From assembly GCA_034401135.1 (NCBI GenBank), contig JAWZSP010000009.1, positions 620,001-684,000 of the forward strand: a DNA stretch of 64,000 bases. The letters run 5' to 3'. The notes under the pieces are model-generated. The model was not told the DNA's origin. It made no database searches and saw nothing but the letters and a program-made list of their open reading frames with translations. Shown here one piece after another: positions 12,120 through 24,255 of the stretch. Each line of letters begins with the position of its first letter. Within the stretch, counting starts at the first letter, position 1. Source of the DNA: Volutella citrinella. Lineage: Eukaryota; Ascomycota; Sordariomycetes; Hypocreales; Nectriaceae. The position numbers and the translations under genes are program-made.

Positions 12120-12821
12120 GTTGGGAGGCAAGTGGTCCTCCGGGGAAGACTTGGGACCGCACCTGTTACCTCAGGATGAGAAACTCATGAACAGGTCATG
12201 TGCGCCGGCAAGGATGTGAGGACACTTGAGGTCACTGACAGGAGGCTGTCATGCAAAAGAACCAACTTGTATTCGATGTGCTTCTTGCGCCTTCAAGTTA
12301 TCAGCTAACAACCCCATGGGCGCGAAGCTGGCCGGCGCGTCGTATCGTCGCTGCTGCTCCTCACTGGTCAGGTCCTCACCCACCTGCTAACAGATTCGCT
12401 TCTGGCGGAGATCGTGTGAGCGACCCCTGTGGGCTTGTGAGAAGGCGACTAGAGTTAGTTCGTGTTCGTGAGATGCCTGAACGAGTATGTGGGGGCCCTC
12501 AAGCCTGCATGGAGATGGATTATTACCGGATCTGGTGCGCGAATCCGGGTGGGTCCGAGCGGCCGTGAAGTCCGAGAACCGGCTCGAGGTTGCCAATGTC
12601 TCCGATGCAGGGATCATGCCTCCAGGCGACTGCATGGAGTCTAGGGCTCCCAAGCTGCATGGCTCCAGCATTTGCAGAAGATGATTTGCGACTGATATCA
12701 GCAAGCGTTTCCATCCTTTCGGCAGACACACTCCAAAGCGGAACAGCATAGCAGAGTTAGCTGCCTTTCAACAGACCTCAGGCTAGACAACCCATCACTT
12801 GCAGTTTTGACCCTCGCTGCC
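12120..12821. promoter_or_regulatory. divergent intergenic region, ABCC transporter / large amidohydrolase
   Basis: About 700 bp between two divergent genes. Overlapping frames of 60-120 codons on both strands show no domain. In the ABCC frame the DNA stays open for some codons above the chosen ATG, so a further upstream start or exon for that gene is possible. Confidence 0.45.
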
Positions 12822-15800
12822 ATGCCTAAGGTCTCTGGAGCAGACGGCTCGCCGTCGGCCTCTCACATGTTCACATACCGGCAATGGCCTGCTCCCCATG
12901 ACCGACGCTTGCGGCTTGCTCTCGTCATAACCACTACGCTGCTGGGCATTTTCTTTGCTCGTACAACGTGGAATCTGGTGGATTGGGGCTTCCAAAGCGG
13001 CCAAGACTCGGCTTTGGCGCACCTCATATCGACTCAATCTCGGGACAAGTTCCAGCAATCGCTCGCTCGCTGTCAACGCACCCTCAACAGCCGGGCTGAG
13101 TACGTTGACCCCTCGGAACGCACAGTCAACCCTCGATGGCAGGCCTTGGGGCGAGACACACGGCCCGTCCTGTTGCGGAACGCAACCCTCTTTGACGGGG
13201 AGACGTTTCTGTCCAGCCCGGTTGACATTTTGCTCGAACGGGGCTTGATAACTTCCGTGGTCAAAACACCACCGTCACTGTCACTGCTCGACAAGGCCCC
13301 CGAGCACGTTGATGTGTACGACGCTCAGGGGCGAGTCGTCACCCCAGGCCTGGTCGATATGCACTCCCATCACCAGCTTGGCCCGTGGCCGCTAGTGGAG
13401 ATGAACGAGGACGCCAACGAGATCAGCCCCGAATTTGGCCCTCTAACCCCGTTCCTCCGCGTCCTGGACGGGCTCAAAGCTCGGGATGAAGCGACGCGGA
13501 TGATCATGAGCGGAGGGGTCACGTCCTCGCTCATCATCCCCGGTTCCGCCAATATCATGGGCGGCGAGGGGACCGTGGTGAAAAACGTGCCTACCCCGGG
13601 TGCATCGGGAGAGCAGACTGTCGAGCACATTTTGCTTGAGTACGGCGTGCCTGAGCAGCAACGACACCGCTACTTGAAGGTCGCGAGCGGAGAGAACCCG
13701 AAGCTGGCGCACAAGCATACTCGCATGGGCCTCACATGGCTGTTCCGCGACCATCTGACTCGAGCCAGCAAGCTGCGGAAGCAGCAGGACGAATACTGCG
13801 CCGTGGCCGCCGCCTTGAGCTCTTCCACTGAGACACTGAGCCCGAGGGCCGCAGCCTCGCAAATGGCTTCTTTCCTGGCTGACCGAGGCGAGTTTCCCGA
13901 GCAGCCGAGTCTCGAAAGTACCATTGCCATGCTCCGAGGTCGGGTGGCGATGCACAACCACAACTACCTCCCTGGCGATATGGAGGCTATGATCAGGAAC
14001 AGCCACGAGTTTGGATTCCGCATCCGAGCCTTCCACCATGCCACCTCTGCGTGGATGATTCCCGAAATGCTGAAGGAATATGGCCAGTAAGTCCTGGAAC
14101 GCTCTTGCGCGTCTTCGGGTGCTGATCCGAGGTCCAAGGAACTTGACGATTGCCATGTTTGCAGAGACGAGTCTGTACAAGCACGAGTCTAGCGATGGAA
14201 ACCTCTTCGCCAGCAAGATATTGACCGACCACGGCATCCCTGTCGCTCTCAAATCTGTCAGTAGATCCAGGCCGGACTTGATGCACAATGAATGTGCGCG
14301 CAGGTGGCTGACACTCTTCTCAGGATCATTTCGAGGGCGAGACCAACGCAAAATATATCATGTAAGCCACTATCTCCAAGCGGATGCTGGGCACGCCTGG
14401 ATGCCTTCATCGCTCGAGCTTGCAAGAGTCAGTCTAACACGCCCGTCACACAGGTCCCAGGCCGGCGTCGCCCACTCGTTCCATCTCCCCGCAGACAAAG
14501 CCCTGCAGGCGGTGACCTCGGTGCCTGCGAGGGCATTGGACCTAGACTATAGGATTGGCTACGCGCGAGAAGGCTATGACGCTGACCTCGTCGTTTGGGA
14601 CGTCCATCCGCTCCGTGCCGGCGCAACGCCTCTCCAGATCTTCATCGATGGCGCTCCCCAGTTAGACGTCAAGACTGCCAAAGGCGCTTCGGGCCGAGAA
14701 CAGCCACCACTCGCGGGCTCTGCTCCTCCGACCAGGAAGTTCCCATCCGCAGAAGCTAGGGGGAATATCTGCGAGAAGACAGCCGCGCGGTCCTCGGGTC
14801 GCCGCGTGATACAAGTAGTCACCGGCATCCGCAAGTCATATGTGGGCTCACTTGCGCCACCACAGCAGCTTGGCGATGATGGGACGGCTCAGAACCTGAC
14901 GTTGGTGGTTGGCGATGGCAAGGTCGCCTGTTTCGACACACACGACAAATGCGTCCGAAGCGTCCCGGAGCTGTCTGCCTCGGAAGACAGCTCCAACAGC
15001 GACGACCTTGTCATTGCGGCTTTCCAACTTTCCAACGGCCATCTGCTCCCTGGGCTTACGACCGCCGGTTCTACAATCGGTATGCTCGAGCTCATGACTG
15101 ACCCCTCTACAGGCGATGGCACCCCGGACATCAAGGCAGACCTCTCCTTGCCCGAGACCGTCCCCTTTGCCAAGTACGGCGTCTTTCTACCACGACGCAA
15201 AGGTCCGCTGCAGCAGAGCTTCAACCGTGGAAGCATGGGCGGCGTCACCAGAGCCGTCGTCGCGCCGCTTACGGCGGGAGGTTTGATCCAGGGCGTCAGC
15301 GTTGGGTTTTCCACCGGTGGCGACAGGGATCTGCTCCAGAATGACACGATTTTCCAACAAGACGTTGCGCTGCACGTTTCGCTCAAGGGCTCTTCGGTCC
15401 GATCAAGCGAGGGAACCGTAAGCCAGGCGGTTCATAAGCTAAGACGGATGCTTGCAGAGCATCAAGGTAAGGGAGGCGCCGGCGGCAATGTCTTTGGCCG
15501 GGCGGCCGACGGCGAGATGCCTCTTGTTGTGGACGTCGAGGATCTTGTGAGTCTCTTCTCTTGAAATTGCTCTTTCTTCCGCTGTTTACGACTACAGTTG
15601 CGGCCTGTAAGTACATGACGAACTGACGTTGCTCATTCCACAGCACTCGACTCAGCAGGCCATCCTCCTCAAGAGAGGGTTTCCAGACGTCCAGGTCGTG
15701 CTCCGAGGCGGTCGGGCACTCCATCTGGTGAGTCTCTTGCCTTCCCTCCCTCGACATGGAGGATGACTGCTGCTGTGGCTGACCGTCTCCTTGCTAGGTT

Positions 15801-16311
15801 GCCAACGAGATCGCAGAAGCGGGCATTCCCGTCATCCTGCATACCAACTTTGACGGCCCAGAGTCTTGGGAGGCCAAGGACGCATTGATAGGACCCCCGC
15901 TCACACGAAGCACCGCCAGTGTCCTCCATGAGGCGGGCGTTCTATTCGCAATTGCTCTCGAAAGTGCCAGTAAGACTCCTCTCCTCGTTCCTTGACGTGA
16001 CATTCTGGATGTAGCATGTAAATAACTTGGCCATCTTCATGGCGTCACTGATAGGTCAGTCTAAGCTACACAACCTGATGCTGCAATCCGGGCAGACAGC
16101 CAAGAACGCTGGAATGAACGAGTTGGATGCTATGCGGCTGGTCTCGACGAACCTGGAACGCATACTCGCTCTTCCTGCATCTGAGGATTTTGTTGTTTGG
16201 GAGAACAATCCCTTCGAGTATGGAGGTACCGTGGTGCTCTCCTACTCTGCATCTCCTGCTGGCAAATTGCACGTCGACAGCTGCTGGCCGAATGAAATGG
16301 CGCATAGATGA
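12822..16311 (+). CDS. large membrane-anchored fungal amidohydrolase (imidazolonepropionase-like)
   Basis: About 1,000 residues in seven or eight exons. The start is the ATG at 12822; the frame opens a little earlier at a TTG. One membrane helix follows (LALVITTTLLGIFFA), suggesting a type II anchored enzyme. Then comes the amidohydrolase start VVTPGLVDMHSHHQLG with the metal-binding His-X-His. Exon 1 ends at 14086 and joins 14139, restoring a NLTIAMFAE strand. Small exons lead to VAHSFHLPADKALQAVTS and GYAREGYDADLVVWDVHPL, the classic C-terminal amidohydrolase motif. A second, less conserved half follows and ends with ILALPASEDFVVWENNPFEY and CWPNE. Fungal proteins with this plan hydrolyse C-N bonds, but the substrate is unknown. 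It may act with the peptidases downstream. Confidence 0.75.
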
Positions 16312-16485
16312 ATGAAATCAGGCGGCATTCGTGGCTAGACGCCGAGCTGAGCGCCTGAATTCTGTGACACGAAGTGAGCGAACCCCTTGGGGGCAGCGAT
16401 CATGCACCGAATACATTGGATGGACAGCAAGCAGAACTAAAGGAGGCTGTGGTTGAATTGATGGAACCGGCAGACCAGATATATA

Positions 16486-18860
16486 TCAAGACACGTCGCA
16501 TATAGATAAATAATCCTGGAAGAATCTTCCATCCGCCTCCCGCCCGTGGACGATGATATACCCCTTCCCTTCATCCGGAGACATGCCGTAGTCGCGATCA
16601 TTCGACGACAGATGCAGTGAGTGTGCAAGGAAAAGAGCCCTGCCGTCGGCGATTTCGCGCCGGAGCGCCCTGTTTGCCTGCCAACACAGCCGCAGTGGTG
16701 CGTGAGGTCCTTCGAAATGCGCCCCAAGATCGAGCATCGCCGACACCAGGTAGTCTATGAAGTCGAACGCGGCAATATCGTTGCAGCGCAAGGCTGCGCA
16801 GTGGAGGAGGCTGACGACGCCGAGCCGGAAGTTGTTGCGGCTGGCGCACGTCGCAGGGTTCATGCCCGCAGCGACGCGGATGAGAAGACTTAGCCATGGA
16901 TTCCGATTCCGGGACCGAGTTCCCTCAGGAGTAACTGGTGACCGCCAAAGATGAATCGGCCGCATCAAGTTTGCCAGGAGAGACTCGTCGCAACAGATCT
17001 GCGCAAAGGCATACATGGCGGCGTCCATTGCTTCCTCGTGGCTGGGGAAGTGGATGGGCTCAATCTCGTCTCCGTCTTCGTCGTCCAGGGACTCTGGCGT
17101 CATGCTCTGGGCGGCTTGGGAAAGCTGAAAGGGCATGTTGCAGTGGTCCAGCCGGCGTCGCAGTGCCCGGAGCTCTTCCAACGCCTCCTCCTGGTCCAGG
17201 GTGTGATCGAATTCATCCCCCCCATGAACGCTGGAGCTGTCCGCACAGCCAATGCCTTCATGTTGGAACCTGTCTCCCGCATCTACCCGCTCGGGCTCAT
17301 CTCTGATGGTGGCCCACCAGGTTTTGAGCCGGTTAAAACCATCCGAAGCATTATGTTGACCGGGACGCTCCATGCTGCGGGACATCAGGATCCGCATCCC
17401 CAGGACAGCGGCATGGGCGGCCACGAGTTGGACCATGTCACTCGATGACGCCACCTCGGATTCTAATCTCACCAGATCTTTCTGACGACGAGACTCAATG
17501 GAGCAGGGCCGCTGCGGGCCGCGCATGATTCTACAGCGAGCACGCAGGCGCAGCCAGGCGCGGAGCAACAGCATCCCGTCCGGGAGGGCTAGAAGCTCGT
17601 CCTTGCCGTTGATAATGGCCACCTCGATACAATCCAAGGCCCGCCACATGGCCTGGACAGACCCGACCTCCAGCTCAAAGTATGCGAGAAGCAGCAGCGT
17701 GGCAAGCCGAGAATCGAGGGGTAAGCACGGGTCCGATTTGGCCATGGACAGGGCTCGCACCGCGTATCTAAACGACCTTTTGAAATGCGAGCGTTTAGGC
17801 ACCCATTTGACATGGGGATTGGAATCGTAGGATGCGGTGGACGACGAGGAGGGGGATGACGGCCTGCCTGGCCGGACCTGGTCGCCACGGTTTGATGTCC
17901 CCAGATGGCCATGAGATACCGCCATGCTGGCAGCTGCGAGGGCAAGAGCTGCGTAATGCACGGGACTGCTGGCTTTTGCGGTCTGATGTCGCATCCACTG
18001 ATAATCGCAGCCCGGCAGGAGGTCACACACATTGGCAGCGAAATGAGCCATGTAGAGGCGGTCTACGACGACGGAATCAGCTTCAACGTCAGGGGACTGC
18101 GAGACGGCCGTGTACGTATCCCTCCGCATAGGAGTAGACGACGATTCTGAGGCGGTGGTAATCGACGAGCCTGTTTCGATGTTCATGTTCGCACCAGAGC
18201 CGTGACCGTCCGGGACAGGGACAGACGAGGCAACCGGATCCGTGTCGCTGGAGCGGCCATCCGTGCTTCTCGAGGGTGACAACCCGCAGAAGACGTCCAA
18301 GGCGTCCGGTTCCAAGCGCGACAAGTCCGGCCATGGGGATAGGAAGAAAGGATCAGCCCCTTCAGGTTCAGGGGTACGGACAGAGGAAAGCAGGGGCTCA
18401 TAGTGAGGCGGACTCCAGAGCGTCAGAAGGTTGGCGTTGGCCCCATCCTGAGATAATTCGTGAGCCGCACCCTCATCAGACAAATCCACAAGGTTTGGAG
18501 GGTCAATTGTCGCCGGAGCGGGTCGAGATGGGGCCGGGTTATGACATTTCCGCGCCCGTTTCGAACGCTGCTTGGCCTGCTGAACCCGCTCGGCAGCCCA
18601 GCTTGTGGCATCGCGGAATTCGATGACCACGGCATAGTCACATTCTTGGCCGATTCTCAAGCAGAGCCGGCAGCTAGGCTTTGCCTCGTCACACTGCGAC
18701 CATCAGCATCACTATTCTTTCCGCTTCTTGCGCCTTCAAGGGGCAGGGTTGCTTCCACGATGGCGCGTACTTTGACCCTCTTCCGGCGACACGGTTGGCA
18801 GCCGGTCCGAGCCCGGGTGATGGAGGTCTTCTTGGTTCGGACGGGTGCCGGGTTATACAT
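16486..18860 (-). CDS. Zn2Cys6 transcription factor between two amidohydrolase genes
   Basis: Two exons (18860-18771 and 18693-16486) give about 765 residues. The intron falls inside the zinc cluster. Exon 1 ends with CQPCRRKRVK and exon 2 starts with CDEAKPSCRLC, followed by LRIGQEC, rebuilding a complete binuclear cluster with six cysteines. A basic linker (QAKQRSKRARK) follows, then a long Ser/Pro/Asp-rich region, then a helical middle region (about 290-400) typical of fungal-specific regulators. It lies tail to tail with the large amidohydrolase and is divergent, 519 bp apart, from the ochratoxinase-like gene. By position it is a candidate local regulator of these hydrolases. Confidence 0.85.
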
Positions 18861-19379
18861 TGAGCTGCCAGAATGGTCCTGTTGTGGGCGTCGAGGCTGG
18901 CTGGTGAAGGGAGGACTGGATGGACGGGGGCGAAGAATAAGGATGAGGGGGACCTCGAGGATGCGGATCAGACTAGAGGGGCGCGCGCGCCGCGTGGGGA
19001 AGACGACTACCCCGCAATTCGACCAAGATAAGGGGCCTGGAATATGGGATCACTTTCATTAGCCCCCTATCAGCTATCTACAGCGGTGCCAGGCGCTCGA
19101 ACCAGACTACTTTCGGCTGGTATAGCGGGGTGATGCCCCCCGTAAGATCGGTTCGCACAGAAGGCCCCCTCTAACCCATATCGGCCGAGCAGACATCCCC
19201 CCTTGGCCACATATGCTGGCCTGGTGGGATCAAGCCTACACATTAGATGTGTATAAGTATCCAAGTTGCCATGGAAGGGATTGCAAAAGTCCCCCTCTCA
19301 CTGGTCTCTCGCAAATGCCAGCCATTTGTCGGCCACATCCTTTGACAGTCTTCTCCCCGACCCCGTCGCAGCTCACACA
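18861..19379. promoter_or_regulatory. divergent promoter, Zn2Cys6 regulator / ochratoxinase-like gene
   Basis: A 519 bp shared upstream region. A TATA-like box (GTATAAGTAT, 19251-19260) lies about 120 bp before the ATG at 19380. Several CGG/CCG triplets, the half-sites used by Zn2Cys6 proteins, are present, but no clear symmetric pair was fixed by eye. Confidence 0.5.
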
Positions 19380-20696
19380 ATGCAGATTCCTATCTTGCCA
19401 GCAGACTCAGAGCCCACGGTGGTCACCCCAGAAGAGCCTGGCTCCTTTGGCATCGTCGCCGATCTTGTCATACCAGGCCGAGGCCCACCGATTCCTCATG
19501 GAATGGTCGTCGTCATGGGTCAGCGGATAGTCTGGGTCGGTCCAAGGGCCGACCTCCCTGCTGCAACAAGATCACGGATCCGGCAACCATTCACACGCGT
19601 ACCGGTTCTCCTCCCCGGCCTCTGGGACTGCCACGTTCACTACGAAGGCGCTCACGCGGTTGAACTCCTGAACACCACAAGCAGCGGCTATCTTCCCGGC
19701 GCCGCCTCCCTCATCGGTGCTCTCACCGTGGACGATCTTCGCCAGACCCTGATGGCCGGTTTCACCTCGGTGCGGGAGCTATGTGGCTATGCGGGCGAGA
19801 TCCGGCCTGCGGTTGATGCCGGGCTCATCGTCGGACCTACCGTCTACTCGTCCATCACCGCTCTCTCCATCATAGGCGGCCATGGCGACGACCACCTCCT
19901 GCCCCTCCACACGGTCGTCTGCCGACACGGCGGGCCCACCGCCATCTGCAGCGGCCCCGTCGAGTGCACCATGAGGGTCCGGGAGGCCGTCCGGCGCGGC
20001 GCGCGCGTCATCAAGGTCTGCTCGTCCGGCGGCGTGCTGAGCCTGTTTGATCAGCCGGAGAAGCAGCAGTTTTCATCGGAAGAGCTGTCCGCCATTGTCC
20101 AGGAGGCCGACCGCCACGGCCTCGTCGTCGCCTCTCACGCGATCGGCAAGCCGGGAATCATGGCAGCCCTCGAGGCCGGCGTCAAGACCATCGAGCACGG
20201 CTTCTACCTGGACGACGAGGTAGCCGAGTTGATGAAGAAAAAGGACGCCATTCTCGTGCCCACGCGACATGTTATGGAATCCATCATGCTGGAACCAGAT
20301 GCCTTGTCGCCCGTACAGCTAGAAAAGGCCACGCGGCTGTTGCAGCTCTCCCGCGACTCGCTCCGCCTGGCTGTTGATGCAAAGGTAAAGATCGCCCTGG
20401 GGACAGATACACTGAGCAGTAGCCGCACGCATCCTCTCTCGCACGGGAACAATGCTAGAGAGCTGCACTGGGCCACCGTGGCGGGCATGTCACCCCTTGA
20501 GGCTATCGAGGCGTGCACCGCCATCGCGCCCGAGACGCTGGGCGCTCAGGCGCCGTTGAGTGGGCAGCTGAAGGAGGGTTATGACGCAGATATTATTGCG
20601 GTATCGTCGAATCCACTGCACGATATCAAAGTCTTGGAGAACGCGGTCAACATCACACACGTCTGGAAAGATGGAAGGCTGTATAAAAGCCCCTGA
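19380..20696 (+). CDS. ochratoxinase/prolidase-like metal amidohydrolase
   Basis: An intronless gene for 438 residues from the ATG at 19380. The open frame extends upstream to 19266, but from a TTG, and a TATA-like box lies at 19251. Motifs follow the binuclear amidohydrolase order: LLPGLWDCHVHYEG (His-X-His), GFTSVRELCG, ARVIKVCSSGGV (the likely carboxylated lysine), VVASHAIG and TIEHGFYLDDE (two His ligands), KIALGTDT (catalytic Asp) and EGYDADIIAVSSNPL. This is the family that includes fungal ochratoxinase and bacterial Xaa-Pro/Xaa-Arg carboxypeptidase-type amidohydrolases, which cut amide bonds at a C-terminal residue. No signal peptide is evident, so it is probably cytosolic. The exact substrate cannot be read from sequence. 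Confidence 0.85.
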   Translation: MQIPILPADSEPTVVTPEEPGSFGIVADLVIPGRGPPIPHGMVVVMGQRIVWVGPRADLPAATRSRIRQPFTRVPVLLPGLWDCHVHYEGAHAVELLNTTSSGYLPGAASLIGALTVDDLRQTLMAGFTSVRELCGYAGEIRPAVDAGLIVGPTVYSSITALSIIGGHGDDHLLPLHTVVCRHGGPTAICSGPVECTMRVREAVRRGARVIKVCSSGGVLSLFDQPEKQQFSSEELSAIVQEADRHGLVVASHAIGKPGIMAALEAGVKTIEHGFYLDDEVAELMKKKDAILVPTRHVMESIMLEPDALSPVQLEKATRLLQLSRDSLRLAVDAKVKIALGTDTLSSSRTHPLSHGNNARELHWATVAGMSPLEAIEACTAIAPETLGAQAPLSGQLKEGYDADIIAVSSNPLHDIKVLENAVNITHVWKDGRLYKSP

Positions 20697-21644
20697 AGCT
20701 ACTGTCCACGACGATACCAAAGCACATAGCGTCCCGTATCTTGCTATGTCAATATTTCGAGTCATTTTAATGCCCAAAGCAGTGAGTTAAATGAATAGAT
20801 ATGCAGCTGTTTTTGATGACGTGTGGCTTCCCAAGCATGGCGTCTCAGTCCTCACAATTGATGTTGAACAGTCTAGGATCAAGCAAACCTGGTCCTGGGG
20901 TAAAGGTGCTGCAGGGAACTAATTTGCTGGGGCTGTGCTTGTTCATGTGGGAACCACGACAAAGCTGGAGAAGGTCTGCAGCTTGAAAGACCCTAAGATG
21001 GACTACGAAAGAGAGAGAACCAAGTCCAACATCAAGGCCAGCCCGGCCAGGTCAGCCGTGGGGTAGGTTTGGCGCGTACAGGGAGATGATCAAGCCAAAC
21101 CCAATACGGCAACCTAGGAATAACGCACGTTAATTGTGGATGACATTGACATCGACTGATGATGACTCGAAGATCCCATTCGAGACCGAGTCCATCCTGC
21201 CACGGAAGAGGTTTCGATTGCCGACGGTACCCTTATCCGTCCCAATCTCGACTTCCTGCAAAGATACAGATTAGATGGTCAGGTTTCTGAATTCGTGCTG
21301 GTGGCAGTGGAGAGATGGGTCCCAGTGGCTAATTTCCTATTCGGGTCGATGAGAACGATTGGTCGTGCGGTTTCAGCAAGAAAAAGGGTCCACCATTGCT
21401 AACATGGACATAGCCACCGGCGTGCCCCATGTCAGGCTAGGTGTAAACCGTTAATTCTGATGATGGTAGCTGTAGAGGCTCATTGGAAGTCGATTGATGA
21501 GCCAAAAGATAATGATATCAGTCTGGTCTGCCACCGACTCCGGTCTCGCTGCAGACGTCATTGAGCCTCAGCTGGCAGGATATCCCAAAAAGTCAACTTG
21601 CATTGCGGCCAGACGTTGAGTGAACATTAGGGACGCCGGTGATT
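20697..21644. other. intergenic region between the amidohydrolase and S28 peptidase
   Basis: A 948 bp spacer between two co-directional genes. I see no domain-bearing frame, RNA gene or repeat. The right part holds the peptidase promoter. Confidence 0.45.
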
Positions 21645-23555
21645 ATGCTGTCGCGATTATTTTCCACGGTTCTGTTGGCGGCCCAGGGCGGCATGTCGCT
21701 GAGGACATCGCTGTCCATCTCTGAACTGCGAGAAATTGCGGTACGTTTTGCCACTTTTGGGACGATCGAGCAGCCGACCTATCTTTCTGTTTTATAAAAG
21801 ATGCAGTTCTAACAAGACTCTGTAGGCTCCCCGTCTGCACGCCAGGGCCGAGACACCGAACGACCTCACGACGGTCTTTCCGGAGCACTACCTTGACGTG
21901 CCGGTCGACCACTTCCATAACGACACCGAGTATGAGCCGCACAGCAACGAGACGTTCAAGCTGAGGTACTGGTTCGACCCGACCTACTACCGTGACGGAG
22001 GCCCGGTCTATGTCATCTCTGCCGGCGAGCTTGACGGAGAGGACCGCCTCCCGTTCCTGCAAAAGGGCATCGGCCATCAGCTGGCCAAAGCCACGGGAGG
22101 AATTGCCGTGATCCTCGAGCACCGCTACTACGGTAAATCCTGGCCGGTCGCCGATCTGAGCACAGAGAACCTCCGGTTCTGCAGTACCGACCAGGCCCTA
22201 GCCGATACGGCATACTTTGCGCAGAATGTCGTCTTCCCTTCCCTCGAGCACCTGGATCTCACCTCCCCGTCAACCCCGTATATAGCCTATGGTGGATCCT
22301 ACGCCGGCGCCTTTGTGGCGTTCCTCCGCAAGCTCTATCCTGACGTCTACTGGGCCGCCATCTCCTCCTCCGGCGTCACGGCCGCCGTGTGGGATTACTG
22401 GCAATACTACGAGGCTGCTCGCTTGTACGGGCCCCAGGACTGCGTGGATGCGACACAAAAGATTATCCACATTGTCGACAACATCCTCCGCGACAACCGT
22501 GGCTATGCCAGCCAGCTGAAGAGCGTCTTTGGCCTGCCAAATGTCACCCACGACAACGATTTCGCCAAGGTGCTCGCCAAGGGCATCTCTGGACTCCAAG
22601 ACACCAACTGGGACCCCAACGTCAACTTGCTGACCTTTTCCAACTACTGCGGAAACGTCTCTTCGCCGTCGGTAATCTACCCCTGGACGAGGAGCAGCGA
22701 GACGTTGGTGCGCGAGCTCATTGAGGCCGGTGGATATGGGCACCAGGTTGATGCGCTGGTCGGCCATTTCCTCAACTATATCGGTTACGTCGGCGTCACT
22801 GCCGTTGCGGATTGCAAAAACCAGGCACAGACCCAGAATGAGTGCTTCTCCCATCACAATTCGACCTTTTACACCCAGACCGATCTTGGGCAGGTCTGGA
22901 GGTCGTGGCCATACCAGTATTGCAAGCAGTAAGTTGCCACACCACCCCACTCGTCGAGGGCCACGATGATGTTCCTCGTTTCCCTGGAACAACAGCACAT
23001 GTCTAACACAAAAGCCTGGTAGATGGGGATACATGCAGGGTGGCAGCGGGGTTCCAGAGGGTCAGCTTCCCCTCGTGTCGCGCCTGTTGGATCTCGAATA
23101 CAACAGTCTCATTTGTCGCGAGGCCTTCAACATCACCGAGCCCGCCGATGTCGAGTCCATCAACAAGCACGGCGGCTTCAATTTCAGCTATCCCCGCGTC
23201 GCTTTGCTAGACGGCGAGGAGGACCCCTGGCGCGGTGCGACGCCGCATGCAATCGGGATGCCCGACCGCGCGCACACAGTAAACGAGCCATTCTGGATGA
23301 TCCGGGGTGCTGTCCACCACTGGGATGAGAACGGCCTCTTCGACTATGAAGCTGGCCCCAACATGCCCCCGAAGCCAGTGGAGGCGGCCCAGAAGGCCGA
23401 GCTAGAATGGGTACGGGAATGGCTGAACGAGTGGAAAGTCACTCGAGGATCGGCGCCATATGCCGGCGATGGTAAGTCTTCCCTAGCACTAGACTCTTTG
23501 TGTAATTGAAATCATGGACTGACCAGATCGCCTCCGCAGACCAGGAGATCAGTGA
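21645..23555 (+). CDS. secreted serine carboxypeptidase, family S28
   Basis: Starts at ATG 21645 with a hydrophobic leader (SRLFSTVLLAAQ). Exon 1 ends at 21737-21740 and joins GCTCCCCGTCTG near 21826. The protein has the S28 landmarks: GGPVYVISAGELDGEDR, GIAVILEHRYYGKS, the nucleophile Ser in YGGSYAG, a late Asp (LLDGEEDPWRGA) and His (RGAVHHWDENG). There are several Asn-X-Ser/Thr sites. A later intron near 22930-23022 separates SWPYQYCKQ from WGYMQGG. The last exon probably starts at 23527 (GATG|GTAAGT to GACCAG|ATCG) and ends at 23555; without that splice the frame stops at 23509. S28 enzymes remove residues after proline or act as prolyl tri- or aminopeptidases, usually secreted or vacuolar. 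It fits an extracellular peptide-degrading role together with the TAP-like hydrolase and OPT importer. Confidence 0.85.
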
Positions 23556-24255
23556 ACTCTGAGACATTGGATGGACAGACGACTGTGTCTTCACAGCAAC
23601 TGCTCCCCGGGTAGGCGTATGGATGGTCGTGCGAATGTCGCCAAAAGTTGGGGCAGTGGCAAGGAGGGAAATAGATGTACTTTAGTCCATAGACGTACCA
23701 AACGTGATCTTTGCTGTTCCTTTGCTCCAAGAAATCAACCCAGTACGGCCCATGCTTTTGGCAGGTAACATTAAGTCATGATGATATGCCACCAGAACGA
23801 ACTTCGTTCATGGCCTCAGGCTGCCCTCGCAAGGTGACTTTCCACAGCCCGTGTGGTAATTGGGACATGCTGAGGAGAATGTGCTCCTCCCGTTGTCCCG
23901 CATCCAAGGGAATTGGGATATTGCGTTTGGCGGGCCAGGATGTGGTGTGCTTGCGGGCTGCTGTCAGAAGTAGCTGCTGCTGATGTGGCCATGTTCCGAT
24001 AGGTTCGGGGCAAGGGGGGGGGGGGGATACTCGACCCTGTTGGCACGTAGTTACTTACCCAAAAGAGCAAGCCGGAACGTGGCGGGGCAGCACAAACACA
24101 GGCTCTCCATGGCTCAAGGAGCCGGCCAGCCGGTTCGGGGATGGCAACGGTGGAAACGTATAAGTGCCAGCCGTCAGCTCTCCTACACACACACCCACCA
24201 ACGAGAATAACGAGCACACTCGAACCTGGCGCTTTTCACCGAGCCATTGTCAAAT
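23556..24255. other. intergenic region with a poly-G tract
   Basis: A 700 bp spacer. It has a run of 13 G at 24014-24026 and a TATA-like ACGTATAAGT about 95 bp before the next ATG, so the right end is the promoter of the TAP-like gene. Frames in it look accidental. Confidence 0.5.

Noticed and set aside
13443..14351. 302-codon antisense frame
   Set aside because: Lies opposite the large amidohydrolase exons; no domain; a shadow of GC-rich codon usage.
24014..24026. poly-G run as a possible regulatory element
   Set aside because: A simple homopolymer; no pairing or conserved context visible.
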